A DNA stretch of 64,000 nt from Microbacterium cremeum (GTDB taxonomy: Bacteria > Actinomycetota > Actinomycetes > Actinomycetales > Microbacteriaceae): positions 3,348,001 through 3,412,000 of the forward strand of contig NZ_CP063812.1 of NCBI RefSeq assembly GCF_015277855.1, read 5' to 3'. The position numbers were made by a program, and so were the translations under genes. Below are positions 43,632 through 55,457 of the stretch, in pieces; position 1 is the first letter of the stretch; the number at the start of each line of letters is the position of its first letter. The notes under the pieces are model-generated. The model saw only the letters and a program-made list of their open reading frames with translations, made no database searches and had not been told where the DNA came from.

Positions 43632-44182
43632 GTCCGCCTCCGCAGGCGTTCGAGAGCCGCGTCGACGCGCCCGACGCCGGGCAGCTGCGCATCGGGGTCG
43701 ACCGTGAGCCAGGGGCCGAGCACGAAGTCCCGCTCGGCGGCGCGCGGGTGCGGGAGCAGCAGGTGCGGTTCGTCACTGACGACATCGCCGTACGCGATGA
43801 GGTCGAGGTCGAGCGTGCGGTCCTCCCAGCCCGGCTCGAGCGCCGACCGCGCGGCGCTGCGCTCGCGCCCGAAGCGGCGCTCGATCGCGTGGAGGTAGCC
43901 CAGCAGGACGGACGGCGCCAGGCGCGTGGTGAGGATCGCCACGGCGTTCAGGTACGCCGGGGCCGCGGCATCCGGCCCCTCCGGCTTCAGCGCGATTGAC
44001 TCGATCGGCTCCGACACCCGCACGTTCTGGACGAGGGGCAGGCGTGCCAGCTCCGTGATCGCCGCCGTCATCGTCTCTGCGCGGTCGCCGAGGTTCGCGC
44101 CGAGCGCGACCACCGCCTCGATCGGCGCCCGCCGCGTGGGAGCGGCCTCCGCGTCGACGCCCTGGGCGAGCCGCCGGCTCAC
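43628..44182 (-). CDS. folK: 2-amino-4-hydroxy-6-hydroxymethyldihydropteridine diphosphokinase, 184 aa
   Basis: HPPK motifs: VVALGANLGDRAETM near residue 27, SEPIESIALKPEG, YLNAVAILTT and the signature GWEDRTLDLDLIAYGD, then LLPHPRAAERDFVLGPW. It transfers pyrophosphate from ATP to the pterin in folate synthesis. The start is a GTG at 44182 overlapping the folB stop (GTGA); the first 20 residues are a non-conserved lead. It is the fourth gene of the fol operon. Confidence 0.93.
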   Translation of the reverse strand: MSRRLAQGVDAEAAPTRRAPIEAVVALGANLGDRAETMTAAITELARLPLVQNVRVSEPIESIALKPEGPDAAAPAYLNAVAILTTRLAPSVLLGYLHAIERRFGRERSAARSALEPGWEDRTLDLDLIAYGDVVSDEPHLLLPHPRAAERDFVLGPWLTVDPDAQLPGVGRVDAALERLRRRT

Positions 44183-44553
44183 GATGCCGCCCTCGTGCGC
44201 TCGATCGTGACGGCGACGTCGGCGAAGGTCAGCGGGATGGGCGCATCGGGCTTGTGGACGGTCACCCGCACCGTGTCGACGCGCGCATCGTCGAGCACAC
44301 GGCGCGCGATGCGGTCGGCGAGGGTCTCGAGCAGGTCGACGGGGTCGCCCGCCACGATCTGCGCGACCTGCTCGGCCAGCTCGCCGTAGTGCACGGTGTC
44401 GGCGACGTCGTCGCTGGCCGCCGCGGGGCGGGTGTCGAGCCCGAGCACGAGGTCGATCACGAAGTCCTGGCCGTCGCGGCGCTCCTGCTCGTACACGCCA
44501 TGACGGCCGAAGACGCGCAGTCCGGTCAGCGCGATCTCGTCGGAGACGCCCAT
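44179..44553 (-). CDS. folB: Dihydroneopterin aldolase, 124 aa
   Basis: Starts MGVSDEIALTGLRVFGRHGV, the usual FolB opening with GxxVFGxHGV; later DTVHYGELAEQVAQIV, LLETLADRIARRVL and VRVTVHKPDAPIP with the catalytic lysine of the KP motif. It splits dihydroneopterin to glycolaldehyde and the hydroxymethylpterin. It overlaps the end of folP by 28 bases and folK by four. Confidence 0.93.
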   Translation of the reverse strand: MGVSDEIALTGLRVFGRHGVYEQERRDGQDFVIDLVLGLDTRPAAASDDVADTVHYGELAEQVAQIVAGDPVDLLETLADRIARRVLDDARVDTVRVTVHKPDAPIPLTFADVAVTIERTRAAS

Positions 44554-45359
44554 CGGTCCGCTCCTTCCCAAGTGCCTGCCACGGTGAGAGCATCCCGCGT
44601 GGCGGCGACATCGTGCACGCGCACGGCCCACACGCCGGCCTGCGCGGCCAGCACACTCGTGACGGCGGTGGCGAGGTCGCGCCGCGCCTCGGTCGCGTCG
44701 GCCGGGTCGTCGGCGAGCGCCTCGGCGAGGAATCGCTTGCGGCTCGTGCCGACGAGCACGCGGTGCCCCATCGCGACGAACCTCGGCAGTCCGTGCAGGG
44801 TCTCCCAGTTCTGCCGGCCGCGCTTGCCGAAGCCGATGCCGGGATCGACGATGACACGGGCGGGCGGGATGCCGGCGGCCGCCGCCGCCTCGACGCGCGC
44901 GGCCAGCTCGGCGACGACCTCGGTGACGACGTCGTCGTACACCGCGTGGGCGTACATGTCGGCGGAGTGCCCGCGCCAGTGCTGCAGCACGATGTCGGCA
45001 CCCGTGGGGGCGACCGTGGCGAGCATGCCGGGGTCGGCCATCCCGCCCGACACGTCGTTCACGATGCGTGCGCCGGCCTCGACGGCGGCCAGCGCGGTCG
45101 AGGCGTTCATGGTGTCGATGCTCACCACGGCCCCCGCCTCGGCGAGCGCCCGCACCACCGGGAGCACGCGCTGCTGCTCCACGGCCGGACCGACGCGCTC
45201 GGCGCCGGGGCGCGTGGACTCGCCGCCGACGTCGAGGATGTCGGCGCCTTCGGCGCGCAGCCGCAGCCCGTGAGCCACGGCGGCCTCGGCATCCTCGTAC
45301 CGCCCGCCGTCGCTGAACGAGTCCGGCGTGACGTTGACCACGCCCATCACGAGGGTCAT
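44526..45359 (-). CDS. folP: Dihydropteroate synthase, 277 aa
   Basis: TIM-barrel enzyme with all DHPS marks: MGVVNVTPDSFSDGG at the start, LDVGGESTRPGAERV, VSIDTMN, IVNDVSGG, DPGIGFGKRG and VGTSRKRFL. It condenses p-aminobenzoate with the pterin diphosphate and is the sulfonamide target. The ATG overlaps the folE stop. No resistance-type insertion near the TPDSFSDGG loop is visible. Confidence 0.95.
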   Translation of the reverse strand: MTLVMGVVNVTPDSFSDGGRYEDAEAAVAHGLRLRAEGADILDVGGESTRPGAERVGPAVEQQRVLPVVRALAEAGAVVSIDTMNASTALAAVEAGARIVNDVSGGMADPGMLATVAPTGADIVLQHWRGHSADMYAHAVYDDVVTEVVAELAARVEAAAAAGIPPARVIVDPGIGFGKRGRQNWETLHGLPRFVAMGHRVLVGTSRKRFLAEALADDPADATEARRDLATAVTSVLAAQAGVWAVRVHDVAATRDALTVAGTWEGADRWASPTRSR

Positions 45360-45973
45360 TCGCGGCCTCCCTGGCCTCGTGACGCCGCCAGCGGCCCCGC
45401 CAGGAGCGCGATCAGCTCGGCGCGCGCGGCGGGCTCGGCGAGCTCGCCGCGTGCCGCGATCGTCACGGTCGAGGCATCCGTCTGCTTGCCGCCGCGCATC
45501 GTCACGCATTCGTGCGTCGCATCGAGCACGACCAGGACCCCGCGGGTGTCGAGAGACGCTGCGATCACGTCGGCGATCTGCTCGCCGAGTCGCTCCTGCA
45601 CCTGAGGGCGCGACGACAGGATCTCGACCACCTTGGGCAGGGATCCGAGCCCCACGACCCGCTCACCCGGCAGATACGCGATGTGCGCATGCCCGCGGAA
45701 GGGCAGCAGGTGGTGCTCGCACACCGAGCGGAACAGGATGTCGCGCAGCATGACCGCGCCCGACGGCAGCGTGTCGGGGGCAGGGCCCCGCGTCACCGAG
45801 ATCGTGTGCGCGAGGGGGGCCGAGGCATCCTCCCCCACGCCCGCGAAGAACTCCGAGTACGCGTCGGCGACCCGCTCGGGCGTCTGCCTCAGTCCCGGGC
45901 GATCGGGATCCTCTCCGATCGCCTCGAGCAGTTCACGCACGAGCGCGGCGACGCGCTCACGGTCGACGGCCAC
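45356..45973 (-). CDS. folE: GTP cyclohydrolase I, 205 aa
   Basis: Conserved GTPCH-I core: GEDPDRPGLRQTPERVADAY, FRSVCEHHLLPFRGHAHIAY (zinc Cys-His), GLGSLPKVVEILSSRPQVQE and ATHECVTMRGG with the second zinc cysteine and RGG loop. It starts pterin synthesis from GTP. The GTG at 45973 lies nine bases after the ftsH stop, with only a weak ribosome site, so coupling to ftsH is probable. Confidence 0.95.
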   Translation of the reverse strand: MAVDRERVAALVRELLEAIGEDPDRPGLRQTPERVADAYSEFFAGVGEDASAPLAHTISVTRGPAPDTLPSGAVMLRDILFRSVCEHHLLPFRGHAHIAYLPGERVVGLGSLPKVVEILSSRPQVQERLGEQIADVIAASLDTRGVLVVLDATHECVTMRGGKQTDASTVTIAARGELAEPAARAELIALLAGPLAASRGQGGRE

Positions 45974-45982
45974 GGGCCGAGC

Positions 45983-47989
<2,007 letters not shown>

Positions 47990-48173
47990 GGTGCGGGCGC
48001 GTGCCCGACCCCTTTCGTCGACGAGCCGCGGCGGGCCGGAATGCGGCCGCCGACGGTTGAATCAGGGTATCGCGGGGATCCTCGGCGCTGTCTGTGCATT
48101 CGCCGACGGCGTAAGCCGGCGGTCCCGGTCGTGGAGCGAGGGGCGCCGTCGACCGGCAAGACGCGGCCCGGGC

Positions 48174-48725
<552 letters not shown>

Positions 48726-48761
48726 GCGACGAGTCTAGGCGGAACCCTCCCGCGCATCCGC

Positions 48762-48786
48762 CGGGACCGTACTCCTGAGGGTCCCG
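48762..48786 (-). terminator. Hairpin behind the lipoprotein of the DUF1023 module
   Basis: CGGGACC (48762-48768) and GGTCCCG (48780-48786) form a seven-base stem in the gap between the lipoprotein stop and hpt start on the minus strand. Confidence 0.4.
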
Positions 48787-48875
48787 CCCGCCCACGACCT
48801 CGCGCCCGTGGACTGCGTCCTGGCGGGCACGGCGAAGACGCACGGGTGGGCGATCAGGACGACCGCACGCCGAGG

Positions 48876-49376
48876 TCAGCGGGCATCGCCGCGGACGGTC
48901 TGCGGGCTGACGACGAGCACGCCGAGGATCTCGGCGAGGCCCGGGGCCGAGGGAACCCACGTCACCTCGATGTACCAGTCGCCGCTGTCGAGCTCCTTGC
49001 GGAATCCCTCGGTGACCCAGCCGTCAACCTCGCGCACGCGGGACTGCGACCAGCCGTCCGCGGAGAGATGCCCCGATACGGCGTCGAACGCGCGGGCGGA
49101 GGCATCCGTCTCGGCGATCAGGTTCAGGTCCTCGCGCGCCTGCCACCACGCCGGGTCCCCCGGTGCGGGCGTGCCCTCCGTCGGGCCGAACCGCGGCTCG
49201 GACTCGGCGAAGCCGCGTTCCGCGATCAGCTCTTCTGGCACGATCGCGACCGTGTCGGCCAGGATGCGGTCGGCCTCGGCTCGGAACTCGTCGAGGCGGC
49301 TTTCTTCGGGCATGCTGCATCCTCCGAGAGTGAGGGCGAAGGCCACGACGGCGAGGGCGGCGACGATCCGGCGCAT
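48876..49376 (-). CDS. Lipoprotein of the DUF1023 module, 166 aa
   Basis: Signal peptide with lipobox LGGC (cysteine at about residue 20), then a helical and strand-mixed domain containing PAWWQAREDLNLIAETD and DSGDWYIEVTWVPSAPG. It starts three bases after the stop of the DUF1023 hydrolase gene. Small lipoproteins in this position are frequent beside WXG-type secreted proteins and could be an immunity or tethering partner; that is inference from position only. Confidence 0.7.
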   Translation of the reverse strand: MRRIVAALAVVAFALTLGGCSMPEESRLDEFRAEADRILADTVAIVPEELIAERGFAESEPRFGPTEGTPAPGDPAWWQAREDLNLIAETDASARAFDAVSGHLSADGWSQSRVREVDGWVTEGFRKELDSGDWYIEVTWVPSAPGLAEILGVLVVSPQTVRGDAR

Positions 49377-49379
49377 CCG

Positions 49380-51278
49380 TCAGCCCACCTCGACGTAGGT
49401 GGGCTCGTAGTCGTCACGATCGATGCCGTCGATCGTGATCGGACGGCCGCCGGCGACGATGATCTCGTCCTCGGCGAACAGCTCGGCCTCGCCGCCGGTG
49501 ATGACGGCGACCATGTTCTCGAACGAGGTCGAGCCGGGCGTGTAGAGCGAGCTGTGACTGTCGATCGCCGAGGGGGTGCCGTTGCCCGGGACGTTGTAGT
49601 CCTCGATGTCGTCGCTGCCCGGGTCGGACGCGTCGATCCACCCGGTCTCGAGACGCGTGACTCCGCCGGCGGTGAGGGTCGACTGCCCGTGCAGGGCGTG
49701 GAGGTCGCCCTCGCGACCCTGGATGAGCCCGACGACGAGGTCGTTGCGGCTCATCATGGCGTAGTGCGGCACCTCTGAAGTATGCGGGAAGTCGGCGACA
49801 CCCGAGACGCCGTCGCCCATGCCGGCGGCTGCGACGTAGAGCACGCGGTCGGCGCGCAGCCCGGCCGCCTCCGCCAGTCCGACCGTCGCGCCACCGTAGC
49901 TGTGGCCGACCACCGTGAGCGAGGCGCTCGCCGGGATGGCGATGCCGGCGGCGAAGTCGCGCAGGCGCGGGGCGAGGTCGTGCGAGTACGAGGTGCTCAT
50001 CGCCTCCGGAATCGACTGCGGGAACGCGCCACCCGCCCACTGGAAGACGGCGGACCGGCGGCCGGCCGCGTGCTGGAGGTCGGCGGCACGGCCGTCGCCG
50101 AAGTCGGTCATGTTCGAACCGGTTCCCGGGACGGAGATCGCGACGGACTCGACCCACGCGGGGATGTCCCCCGTCACCGGGTCGAGGGGTCCGTGGTACG
50201 TCGCGATCGCATCGAGGGACGGATCGAACACCACCACCCGGGCGCCGATCTCGACCCGCGAGACACCCGACTCGTCGGTCACGCGGATCTCCTGCGTGAG
50301 CAGTCCCTCGTAGGAGTCGATGAGTCGCTGCTGCTCGGCGATGAGGTCGTCGTACCGCTGCTCGATCGCGCCGTGGCTGTGGTACGCGTTCTCGAGCGCC
50401 GCGTCGCGCAGCGCCTCGAGCCGTTCGATCTCGGCCTCGCGCGCGGCGATCTCGGCCTCGATGTTGAGGCGGTTGGCCGCGACGCGGTCGGCGATCGGGA
50501 TGCCGTCCAGATTGCCGATGATCTCGGGCGCGGCTGTGATGAGCGCGTCGCGCTCGGCGCGGTCGAGGCTGTCCCACACCTGCCGCACGAGAGCCGGATC
50601 GCCGAGCGCGGCGATCTGCTCGGCCGTGACATCGTCGGTGTCGCCCGCCCACAGCGCGGTCGCCGCGACGTAGCCGTCCGCACCGACGACGCCGTCGTGG
50701 GTGATCGCGGCGACCAGCGGGATGCCCGAGAGCCGTGCCGCCGTGTCGTGGTCGAGCTGGTCACGTTCGTCGCGCAGTGCGTTGTAGGCGGCGCGCGACG
50801 ACCGGTAGTCGTCGATCGCTCCCTGCCAGCGGTCCAGCAGCGACGGGTCGTCGAGGTACAGCCACGACGGCAGCACGTCGTCCCAGTCCAGCGCCCAGCC
50901 GACGACGAACTCGGACGCGGCGTTGAGCGCCGCCGAACGCCGGGTCCCGATGTCGGCGTAGTCGGACTCCGCGGCCGCCAGCGCCGAGGCGGCCCGGCGC
51001 TTGAGGTCGGCGACGGCGTCGGCGTAGTCCTCGAGCACGACGGCGGCTTCGTCGGCGGCGTCGGCGACCTCGATGAATCGCGCCGCGAGCACCGTGATGC
51101 GCGGGCGCAGGGCGTCGACGCTCACGGCCGACACCGGCGACAGCGCGCTCAGGGCGCTCTGCGACGAGGCGCTCCGCTCGCGCTGCGCACCCGCACGGTC
51201 GCGGAACAGGAGCGCGAGGTCGCGGATGCCCTCGACGTCGCCCTCGCCCGGGTCGGCCGCCAGACCCGGCAGCGTCAT
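49380..51278 (-). CDS. WXG-like N-terminal domain fused to DUF1023 alpha/beta hydrolase, 632 aa
   Basis: The first 220 residues are helical with alternating Ala/Ser and coiled-coil character (VEDYADAVADLKRRAASALA region), like WXG100/LXG secretion domains. A second coiled coil (EAEIAAREAEIERLEALRD) precedes the DUF1023 hydrolase domain: VESVAISVPGTGSNMTDFGD, nucleophile elbow VVGHSYGGATVG, and a late DSHSSLY with a candidate histidine. No Sec signal is seen, in line with type VII-like export. Substrate unknown. Its ATG overlaps the small upstream gene. Confidence 0.8.
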   Translation of the reverse strand: MTLPGLAADPGEGDVEGIRDLALLFRDRAGAQRERSASSQSALSALSPVSAVSVDALRPRITVLAARFIEVADAADEAAVVLEDYADAVADLKRRAASALAAAESDYADIGTRRSAALNAASEFVVGWALDWDDVLPSWLYLDDPSLLDRWQGAIDDYRSSRAAYNALRDERDQLDHDTAARLSGIPLVAAITHDGVVGADGYVAATALWAGDTDDVTAEQIAALGDPALVRQVWDSLDRAERDALITAAPEIIGNLDGIPIADRVAANRLNIEAEIAAREAEIERLEALRDAALENAYHSHGAIEQRYDDLIAEQQRLIDSYEGLLTQEIRVTDESGVSRVEIGARVVVFDPSLDAIATYHGPLDPVTGDIPAWVESVAISVPGTGSNMTDFGDGRAADLQHAAGRRSAVFQWAGGAFPQSIPEAMSTSYSHDLAPRLRDFAAGIAIPASASLTVVGHSYGGATVGLAEAAGLRADRVLYVAAAGMGDGVSGVADFPHTSEVPHYAMMSRNDLVVGLIQGREGDLHALHGQSTLTAGGVTRLETGWIDASDPGSDDIEDYNVPGNGTPSAIDSHSSLYTPGSTSFENMVAVITGGEAELFAEDEIIVAGGRPITIDGIDRDDYEPTYVEVG

Positions 51279-51556
51279 CCGCCCGCTCCCGCCAGCTGGG
51301 CGTCGAGCGCGCGGAGCTCGGTGTGCACCGTGCCGACGTCGGTCGACAGGTCGCCGCCGACCCCGGCGAGCGCCGCCATCGCGTGCCTCACCAGCCCGTC
51401 GACGTCGCCGACCGCGGACTCCACCACCGCCGACCCGAGGGCCCCGAATGCCACGCAGAAGGCATCGACCGAGGTGTCGCCCGCATCGAGCAGGTGCGAT
51501 ACGGCCCCGGTGAAATCGGAGTCTGAGAACTCGACGTCTGCCATGTCGTCACTCAC
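51275..51556 (-). CDS. Small helical WXG100-like protein, 93 aa
   Basis: Two long helices are predicted around DFTGAVSHLLDAGDTSVDAF and DLSTDVGTVHTELRALDAQL, with a Gly-rich break in between and no Trp-x-Gly motif. Size and position, directly upstream of the DUF1023 protein with ATGA overlap, fit an ESAT-6-like partner. GTG at 51556 gives 93 residues; an ATG four codons later is equally possible since neither has a strong ribosome site. Confidence 0.65.
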   Translation of the reverse strand: MSDDMADVEFSDSDFTGAVSHLLDAGDTSVDAFCVAFGALGSAVVESAVGDVDGLVRHAMAALAGVGGDLSTDVGTVHTELRALDAQLAGAGG

Positions 51557-51611
51557 GCTATCGATGCGGGGCCCGGGGCCGAAGGGGACAATTCCCCATG
51601 CCGGGTCCGGG

Positions 51612-52607
51612 TCAGCGTGCGGTGAACTCGACGCGGCCGCCGACGCGGCGAGCGCTGCACCCGGGAAGGTCGATGGGTCCCTGACCCGACCAGTCCGTCA
51701 CGAGCCGCGCCACCTCGAGCGTCTGCGTGCGAGTGAGGCTCTCGTGGAACTCGCTGGCCACCACGTGCCGGATGATGCGGTTGCGCAGCGCCGCCGGGTT
51801 CGCCGCGAGCGCCGCCACCGACACCGAGATGCCCGCCTCGGCGTGCTCGACGATGTCTTCGATCGTCTCGTCGATCATGTCCTCGAACGCCTCCGCATCT
51901 TCGCGCAGCTGCGCGGCGGTGCGCGCGAGCGCTTCGGCGATGCCCGGCCCGAGCTCCGACTCGAGCACCGGCAGCACCTTCGTGCGCACCCGCACCCGCG
52001 CGTAGCGGGGGTCGGTGTTGTGGGGGTCGTCCCACGGCTGGAGGCCCTCCGCCGCGCACGCGGCGCGCGTGGTCGCGCGGCGCACACCGAGCAGAGGCCG
52101 CAGCAGTGCCACGCCGTCCAGTTCCGCGGCCTCGGCCATGCCCTGCAGGCTCGCGGCGCCGGCCCCGCGCGCAAGGCCCAGGAGCACCGTCTCGGCCTGG
52201 TCGTCGAGGGTGTGGCCGACGAGGACCGCGACGGCGCCGACGTCCCGCGCAGCATCGCGGAGCGCGCGGTACCGCGCTTCGCGGGCCGCCGCCTCGGGTC
52301 CGCCGCCGGCGCCGATCTCGACACGCACGACGCGGGCACCGAGCCCGAGAGCCTCGGCCGTCGCGGCAGCAGTGGCCGAGGCATCCGTCGACCCCTCCTG
52401 CAGTCCGTGGTCGACGGTGACCGACTCGGCGCGCAGGCCGAGCTTCGGCGCCTCGAACGCCGTCGCGGCAGCGAGGGCGAGTGAGTCGGCACCGCCCGAG
52501 AGCGCCACGATCACGGTCGAGCCCGGCACGAGCCCGGTCAGCGCACGGCGCACGGCCAGCCGCACCTCGGCGACGGCCGGGTCGAGTCCGGGTCTGCGCT
52601 CCTCCAC
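51612..52607 (-). CDS. tilS: tRNA(Ile)-lysidine synthetase, 331 aa
   Basis: N-type ATP-pyrophosphatase with PP-loop SGGADS at residues 37-42, then [43 protein letters not shown] and [15 protein letters not shown]. It converts the wobble cytidine of the tRNA-Ile(CAU) anticodon to lysidine. GTG start at 52607. The normal neighbour hpt is displaced by the DUF1023 module. Divergent from ppa. Confidence 0.94.
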   Translation of the reverse strand: MEERRPGLDPAVAEVRLAVRRALTGLVPGSTVIVALSGGADSLALAAATAFEAPKLGLRAESVTVDHGLQEGSTDASATAAATAEALGLGARVVRVEIGAGGGPEAAAREARYRALRDAARDVGAVAVLVGHTLDDQAETVLLGLARGAGAASLQGMAEAAELDGVALLRPLLGVRRATTRAACAAEGLQPWDDPHNTDPRYARVRVRTKVLPVLESELGPGIAEALARTAAQLREDAEAFEDMIDETIEDIVEHAEAGISVSVAALAANPAALRNRIIRHVVASEFHESLTRTQTLEVARLVTDWSGQGPIDLPGCSARRVGGRVEFTAR

Positions 52608-52682
52608 CCGCCCACCGTACCCGGGTGCGCACCGCGACTAGGCTTGTCGCGGCATCCCACCGTCATCCGAAGGAGCACCATC

Positions 52683-53216
52683 ATGGGCGCGTACGACGCC
52701 GTCATCGAGATCCCGCGCGGCAGCCGCATCAAGTACGAGGTCGACCACGGCACCGGTCGCGTCTTCCTCGACCGCATCCTGTACACGCCGATGGGCTACC
52801 CCACCAACTACGGGTTCTTCGAGAACACGCTCGGCGAGGACGGCGACCCGCTCGACGTGCTCGTGCTGCTCGACCACGACCTGGCACCCGGCATCCTCGC
52901 CCAGGTGCGCCCCGTCGGCGTGCTGAAGATGAGCGACGAGGCCGGCGGCGACGACAAGGTCGTCGCCGTGCTCGCCAAGGACCCGCGCTGGGGGCACATC
53001 CAGGACGTCGCCGACATCCCCGAGTACACCCAGAACGAGATCGCGCACTTCTTCGAGCACTACAAGGACCTCGAGCCCGGGAAGTGGGTCAAGGTCGACG
53101 AGTGGGCCGGCGCCGCCGAGGCCGAGCGGCTCGTGTCGGAGGCGTTCGACCGCTTCGCCGAGCACGAGGGCGAGACCCGCACGCAGGGTGAGGGCGTGGC
53201 ACCGAACACGCTCTGA
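52683..53216 (+). CDS. ppa: Inorganic pyrophosphatase, 177 aa
   Basis: Family I PPase: [35 protein letters not shown], the signature [18 protein letters not shown] with metal-binding aspartates, and [14 protein letters not shown]. It hydrolyses pyrophosphate in the cytoplasm. AAGGAG lies nine bases before ATG 52683; an in-frame ATG 13 codons upstream has no site. The C-terminal 15 residues are a non-conserved tail. Confidence 0.96.
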   Translation: MGAYDAVIEIPRGSRIKYEVDHGTGRVFLDRILYTPMGYPTNYGFFENTLGEDGDPLDVLVLLDHDLAPGILAQVRPVGVLKMSDEAGGDDKVVAVLAKDPRWGHIQDVADIPEYTQNEIAHFFEHYKDLEPGKWVKVDEWAGAAEAERLVSEAFDRFAEHEGETRTQGEGVAPNTL

Positions 53217-53227
53217 CCGGGAACGTC

Positions 53228-53262
53228 ACGAGAAGCGGATGCCGTCGGCATCCGCTTCTCGT
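53228..53262. terminator. Bidirectional terminator between ppa and the M23 gene
   Basis: ACGAGAAGCGGATGCC (53228-53243) pairs perfectly with 53247-53262 over 16 bases with a three-base loop, followed on the plus strand by CGTTT. Confidence 0.8.
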
Positions 53263-53275
53263 CGTTTCGGGGTCG

Positions 53276-54655
53276 TCAGACCGAGATGCCGCGCGCGCCC
53301 ATGAAGTCGGTCGGGTTGACCGTGCCGCCGTTGACGTAGACCTCGAAGTGAACGTGGCAGCCGAAGGAGTTGCCGGTGTTGCCCTCGCTCGCGATCAGCT
53401 GGCCGGCGCTCACCCACTGCCCGTGGCCGACGAAGATGCCGCCCTGGCGGATGTGACCGTATCCGGTGCCGACGCCGCCGCCGTGGTCGATCTTGATGTA
53501 GTTGCCGTAACCGCCGTTGTACCCGGCGTAGACGACTTGCCCGGCGGACGCGGCATAGATGCCGGCGCCGCAGCCGGCCGCCAGGTCGACGCCGTAGTGG
53601 AACCCGCTCGAGCAGTAGCTGTTGCCGCACTGCACCCTGCGAGGCCCGTAGCCGGAGCTGCGCCATCCCGACGACGGTCGCGCCCAGCCCGAGCCGACGA
53701 CAGCGCCTCCGCCGCCGCCGCCACCTCCGCCGCCGCCTCCTCCGCCACCCTGGTTGAGGCGCTCGGCCTCCTCACGACGGCGGCGCTCCTCCTCCTGGCG
53801 AGCGCGCTCCTCCTGCTCCTTGCGGATGCGCTCGCCCTCCTGGTAGGCCGCGACGGTCTTCGCGGTCGTGTCCTGGAGCGCGGCGAGCTGCGCTTCGAGG
53901 GTCACCTGCATCGCGCGCTGCTTGTCGAGCGCAGCCTGAGCCTCGTCCGCGGCCTTCTGCGCCGCGATCATCTTCTCTTCGGCGATCTTCTGCAGCCGGT
54001 CGCGCTCGGCGCGCTGCACCTCGGCCTGGGCGGTGAGGCTCTGCGCGGAGTTGCGCGCGGCGACGGCCTGCTCGTAGACGTCGTTGTTGCGCGCGACGAG
54101 CTTGTCCATCGTGCCGAGCCGGGCGAGCAGGTCGTCGGCGCCCGCGGCGGAACCCGCGAAGAACAGCTCGAGCGACGTGTCGTTGCCACCGCTGCGATAC
54201 AGCTGCGCGGCGACGCGTCCGGCGTTCTGCGCGGCGGTGAGCGCTGCTGCCGCCTGCTCGTCGGCCTGCTGCTGCAGCTCATCGGCGCGCAGCGCCGCGT
54301 CGAAGTACGCCTGCTGAGCGACGAAGAACTCGTCGGACGCCTGCTGCGCGAGCTGGCGCTTGGTGGCGACCTCGGTCTCGAGACCGGCGATGAGGCCCTG
54401 GATCTTGGTGATCTCGGCCGCCTTGGCGGACTCGTTCGCCTTCGCGCGCTCGACCTCCTCCCACGAGGGGTAGGTCGCCGCGAACGCGGGCGAGACGAGC
54501 GGGCCTCCGAAGGCGCCGACCGCGGCGGCACCGAGGATGCCGAGCCCGAGGGCGGTGCGGCGGTTCATAGCCGGCCACAGCAGGCGACGCTCGCGCGGCG
54601 ACGGTGCGCAGCCGCACTCGTCTGAGGCATCAACGATGGCGCTGTCGGACTCCAC
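53276..54655 (-). CDS. Secreted M23 family endopeptidase with coiled-coil (EnvC/murein hydrolase type), 459 aa
   Basis: A short cytoplasmic lead precedes MNRRTALGLGILGAAAVGAF with RR, a Tat- or Sec-like signal ending SPAFA. Next come about 230 residues of coiled coil (VATKRQLAQQASDEF, ERIRKEQEERARQEE), a run of about 15 glycines, and a C-terminal LytM/M23 domain with the zinc residues of HYGVDLAAG and GCHVHFEVYV. It should cut peptidoglycan cross-bridges, probably during division. GTG at 54655 has GGGGAGG five bases upstream and is preferred to a TTG further up. Confidence 0.88.
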   Translation of the reverse strand: MESDSAIVDASDECGCAPSPRERRLLWPAMNRRTALGLGILGAAAVGAFGGPLVSPAFAATYPSWEEVERAKANESAKAAEITKIQGLIAGLETEVATKRQLAQQASDEFFVAQQAYFDAALRADELQQQADEQAAAALTAAQNAGRVAAQLYRSGGNDTSLELFFAGSAAGADDLLARLGTMDKLVARNNDVYEQAVAARNSAQSLTAQAEVQRAERDRLQKIAEEKMIAAQKAADEAQAALDKQRAMQVTLEAQLAALQDTTAKTVAAYQEGERIRKEQEERARQEEERRRREEAERLNQGGGGGGGGGGGGGGGAVVGSGWARPSSGWRSSGYGPRRVQCGNSYCSSGFHYGVDLAAGCGAGIYAASAGQVVYAGYNGGYGNYIKIDHGGGVGTGYGHIRQGGIFVGHGQWVSAGQLIASEGNTGNSFGCHVHFEVYVNGGTVNPTDFMGARGISV

Positions 54656-54810
54656 CGGATCCTCCCCTCGCGACGTCAACGTTTTTCACACTAGCAACAT
54701 GAGTCACATCCGCAACCCCTGCACGGCGCCGCGACCGCCGCTTCCGGGACAGCGGTCATCCGCCAGTCTCACCCCGCCGAGCCGGAGGCACAAGAGCGCC
54801 ACGCCCTCGA

Positions 54811-54840
54811 TTGGCGTTTTAGCGGACTGTTGCGTATGCT
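54811..54840 (+). promoter_or_regulatory. Promoter of the tRNA cluster
   Basis: TTGGCG (54811-54816), 18-base spacer, TATGCT (54835-54840), about 34 bases upstream of tRNA-Glu. Confidence 0.6.
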
Positions 54841-54873
54841 TGACCCTCGGTGAGTGAGCCCCCGGGTTCACCC

Positions 54874-54946
54874 GGCCCCATCGTTTAGCGGCCTAGGACG
54901 CCGCCCTTTCACGGCGGTAGCACGGGTTCGAATCCCGTTGGGGTCA
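54874..54946 (+). tRNA. tRNA-Glu (anticodon TTC)
   Basis: Acceptor GGCCCCA pairs with TGGGGTC (one G-T), anticodon stem CCGCC/GGCGG around CTTTCAC, T arm ACGGG-TTCGAAT-CCCGT, discriminator A. CCA is not encoded. Confidence 0.95.
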
Positions 54947-54967
54947 CGCCCGAAAATTCAATAGCAT

Positions 54968-55041
54968 GGCCCTGTAGCGCAGTTGGTTAGCGTGCCGCCC
55001 TGTCACGGCGGAGGTCGCGGGTTCAAGTCCCGTCAGGGTCG
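54968..55041 (+). tRNA. tRNA-Asp (anticodon GTC)
   Basis: Acceptor GGCCCTG pairs with CAGGGTC, anticodon stem CCGCC/GGCGG around CTGTCAC, T arm GCGGG-TTCAAGT-CCCGT, discriminator G. It follows tRNA-Glu by 21 bases. Confidence 0.95.
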
Positions 55042-55128
55042 CTCCGAGCGACGGGCCCTTTTTTCGAAGAGGGCCTTTCGTCTAGGACGCGGCAAGCACG
55101 CCCGATTCGTCGGGAACGGATGCCGTGA

Positions 55129-55201
55129 GGCTCTGTAGCTCAGTTGGTAGAGCGTTCGACTGAAAATCGAAAGGTCACCGGATCGATGCCGGTCGGAGCC
55201 A
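55129..55201 (+). tRNA. tRNA-Phe (anticodon GAA)
   Basis: Acceptor GGCTCTG pairs with CGGAGCC (one G-T), anticodon loop CTGAAAA with GAA, T loop in the ATCGATG form common in actinobacteria, discriminator A. Confidence 0.94.
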
Positions 55202-55229
55202 CAAGGATGATCGTTACAGTCATCCCAGA

Positions 55230-55261
55230 AACCCTCGCGTAGCTTCTACATCGCGGGGGTT
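55230..55261 (+). terminator. Terminator of the tRNA cluster
   Basis: AACCCTCGCG (55230-55239) and CGCGGGGGTT (55252-55261) form a ten-base stem with one G-T pair, then TCGCTTT. Confidence 0.65.
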
Positions 55262-55457
55262 TCGCTTTGCCCTGATCCGGGACCGTGCACGGGCGTAGAT
55301 CTCCGAGTAGAGCGATCAGCGCAGCGGCATCGGAGGGACTTCACGCCGAGGTCACCTGCCGCAGGGTGTTGAGGATGCGGTGCGAGCGTCGGTCTGCAAT
55401 TCCGCCCATCTGGTTTGTAAGGAACGCGAATCCCATCTTGCGTTCGCCGATGCGGAC

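Noticed and set aside
53700..53760. Poly-glycine run in the M23 gene as a sequencing error or frameshift
   Set aside because: The frame stays open on both sides, and a flexible linker between coiled coil and LytM domain is common.
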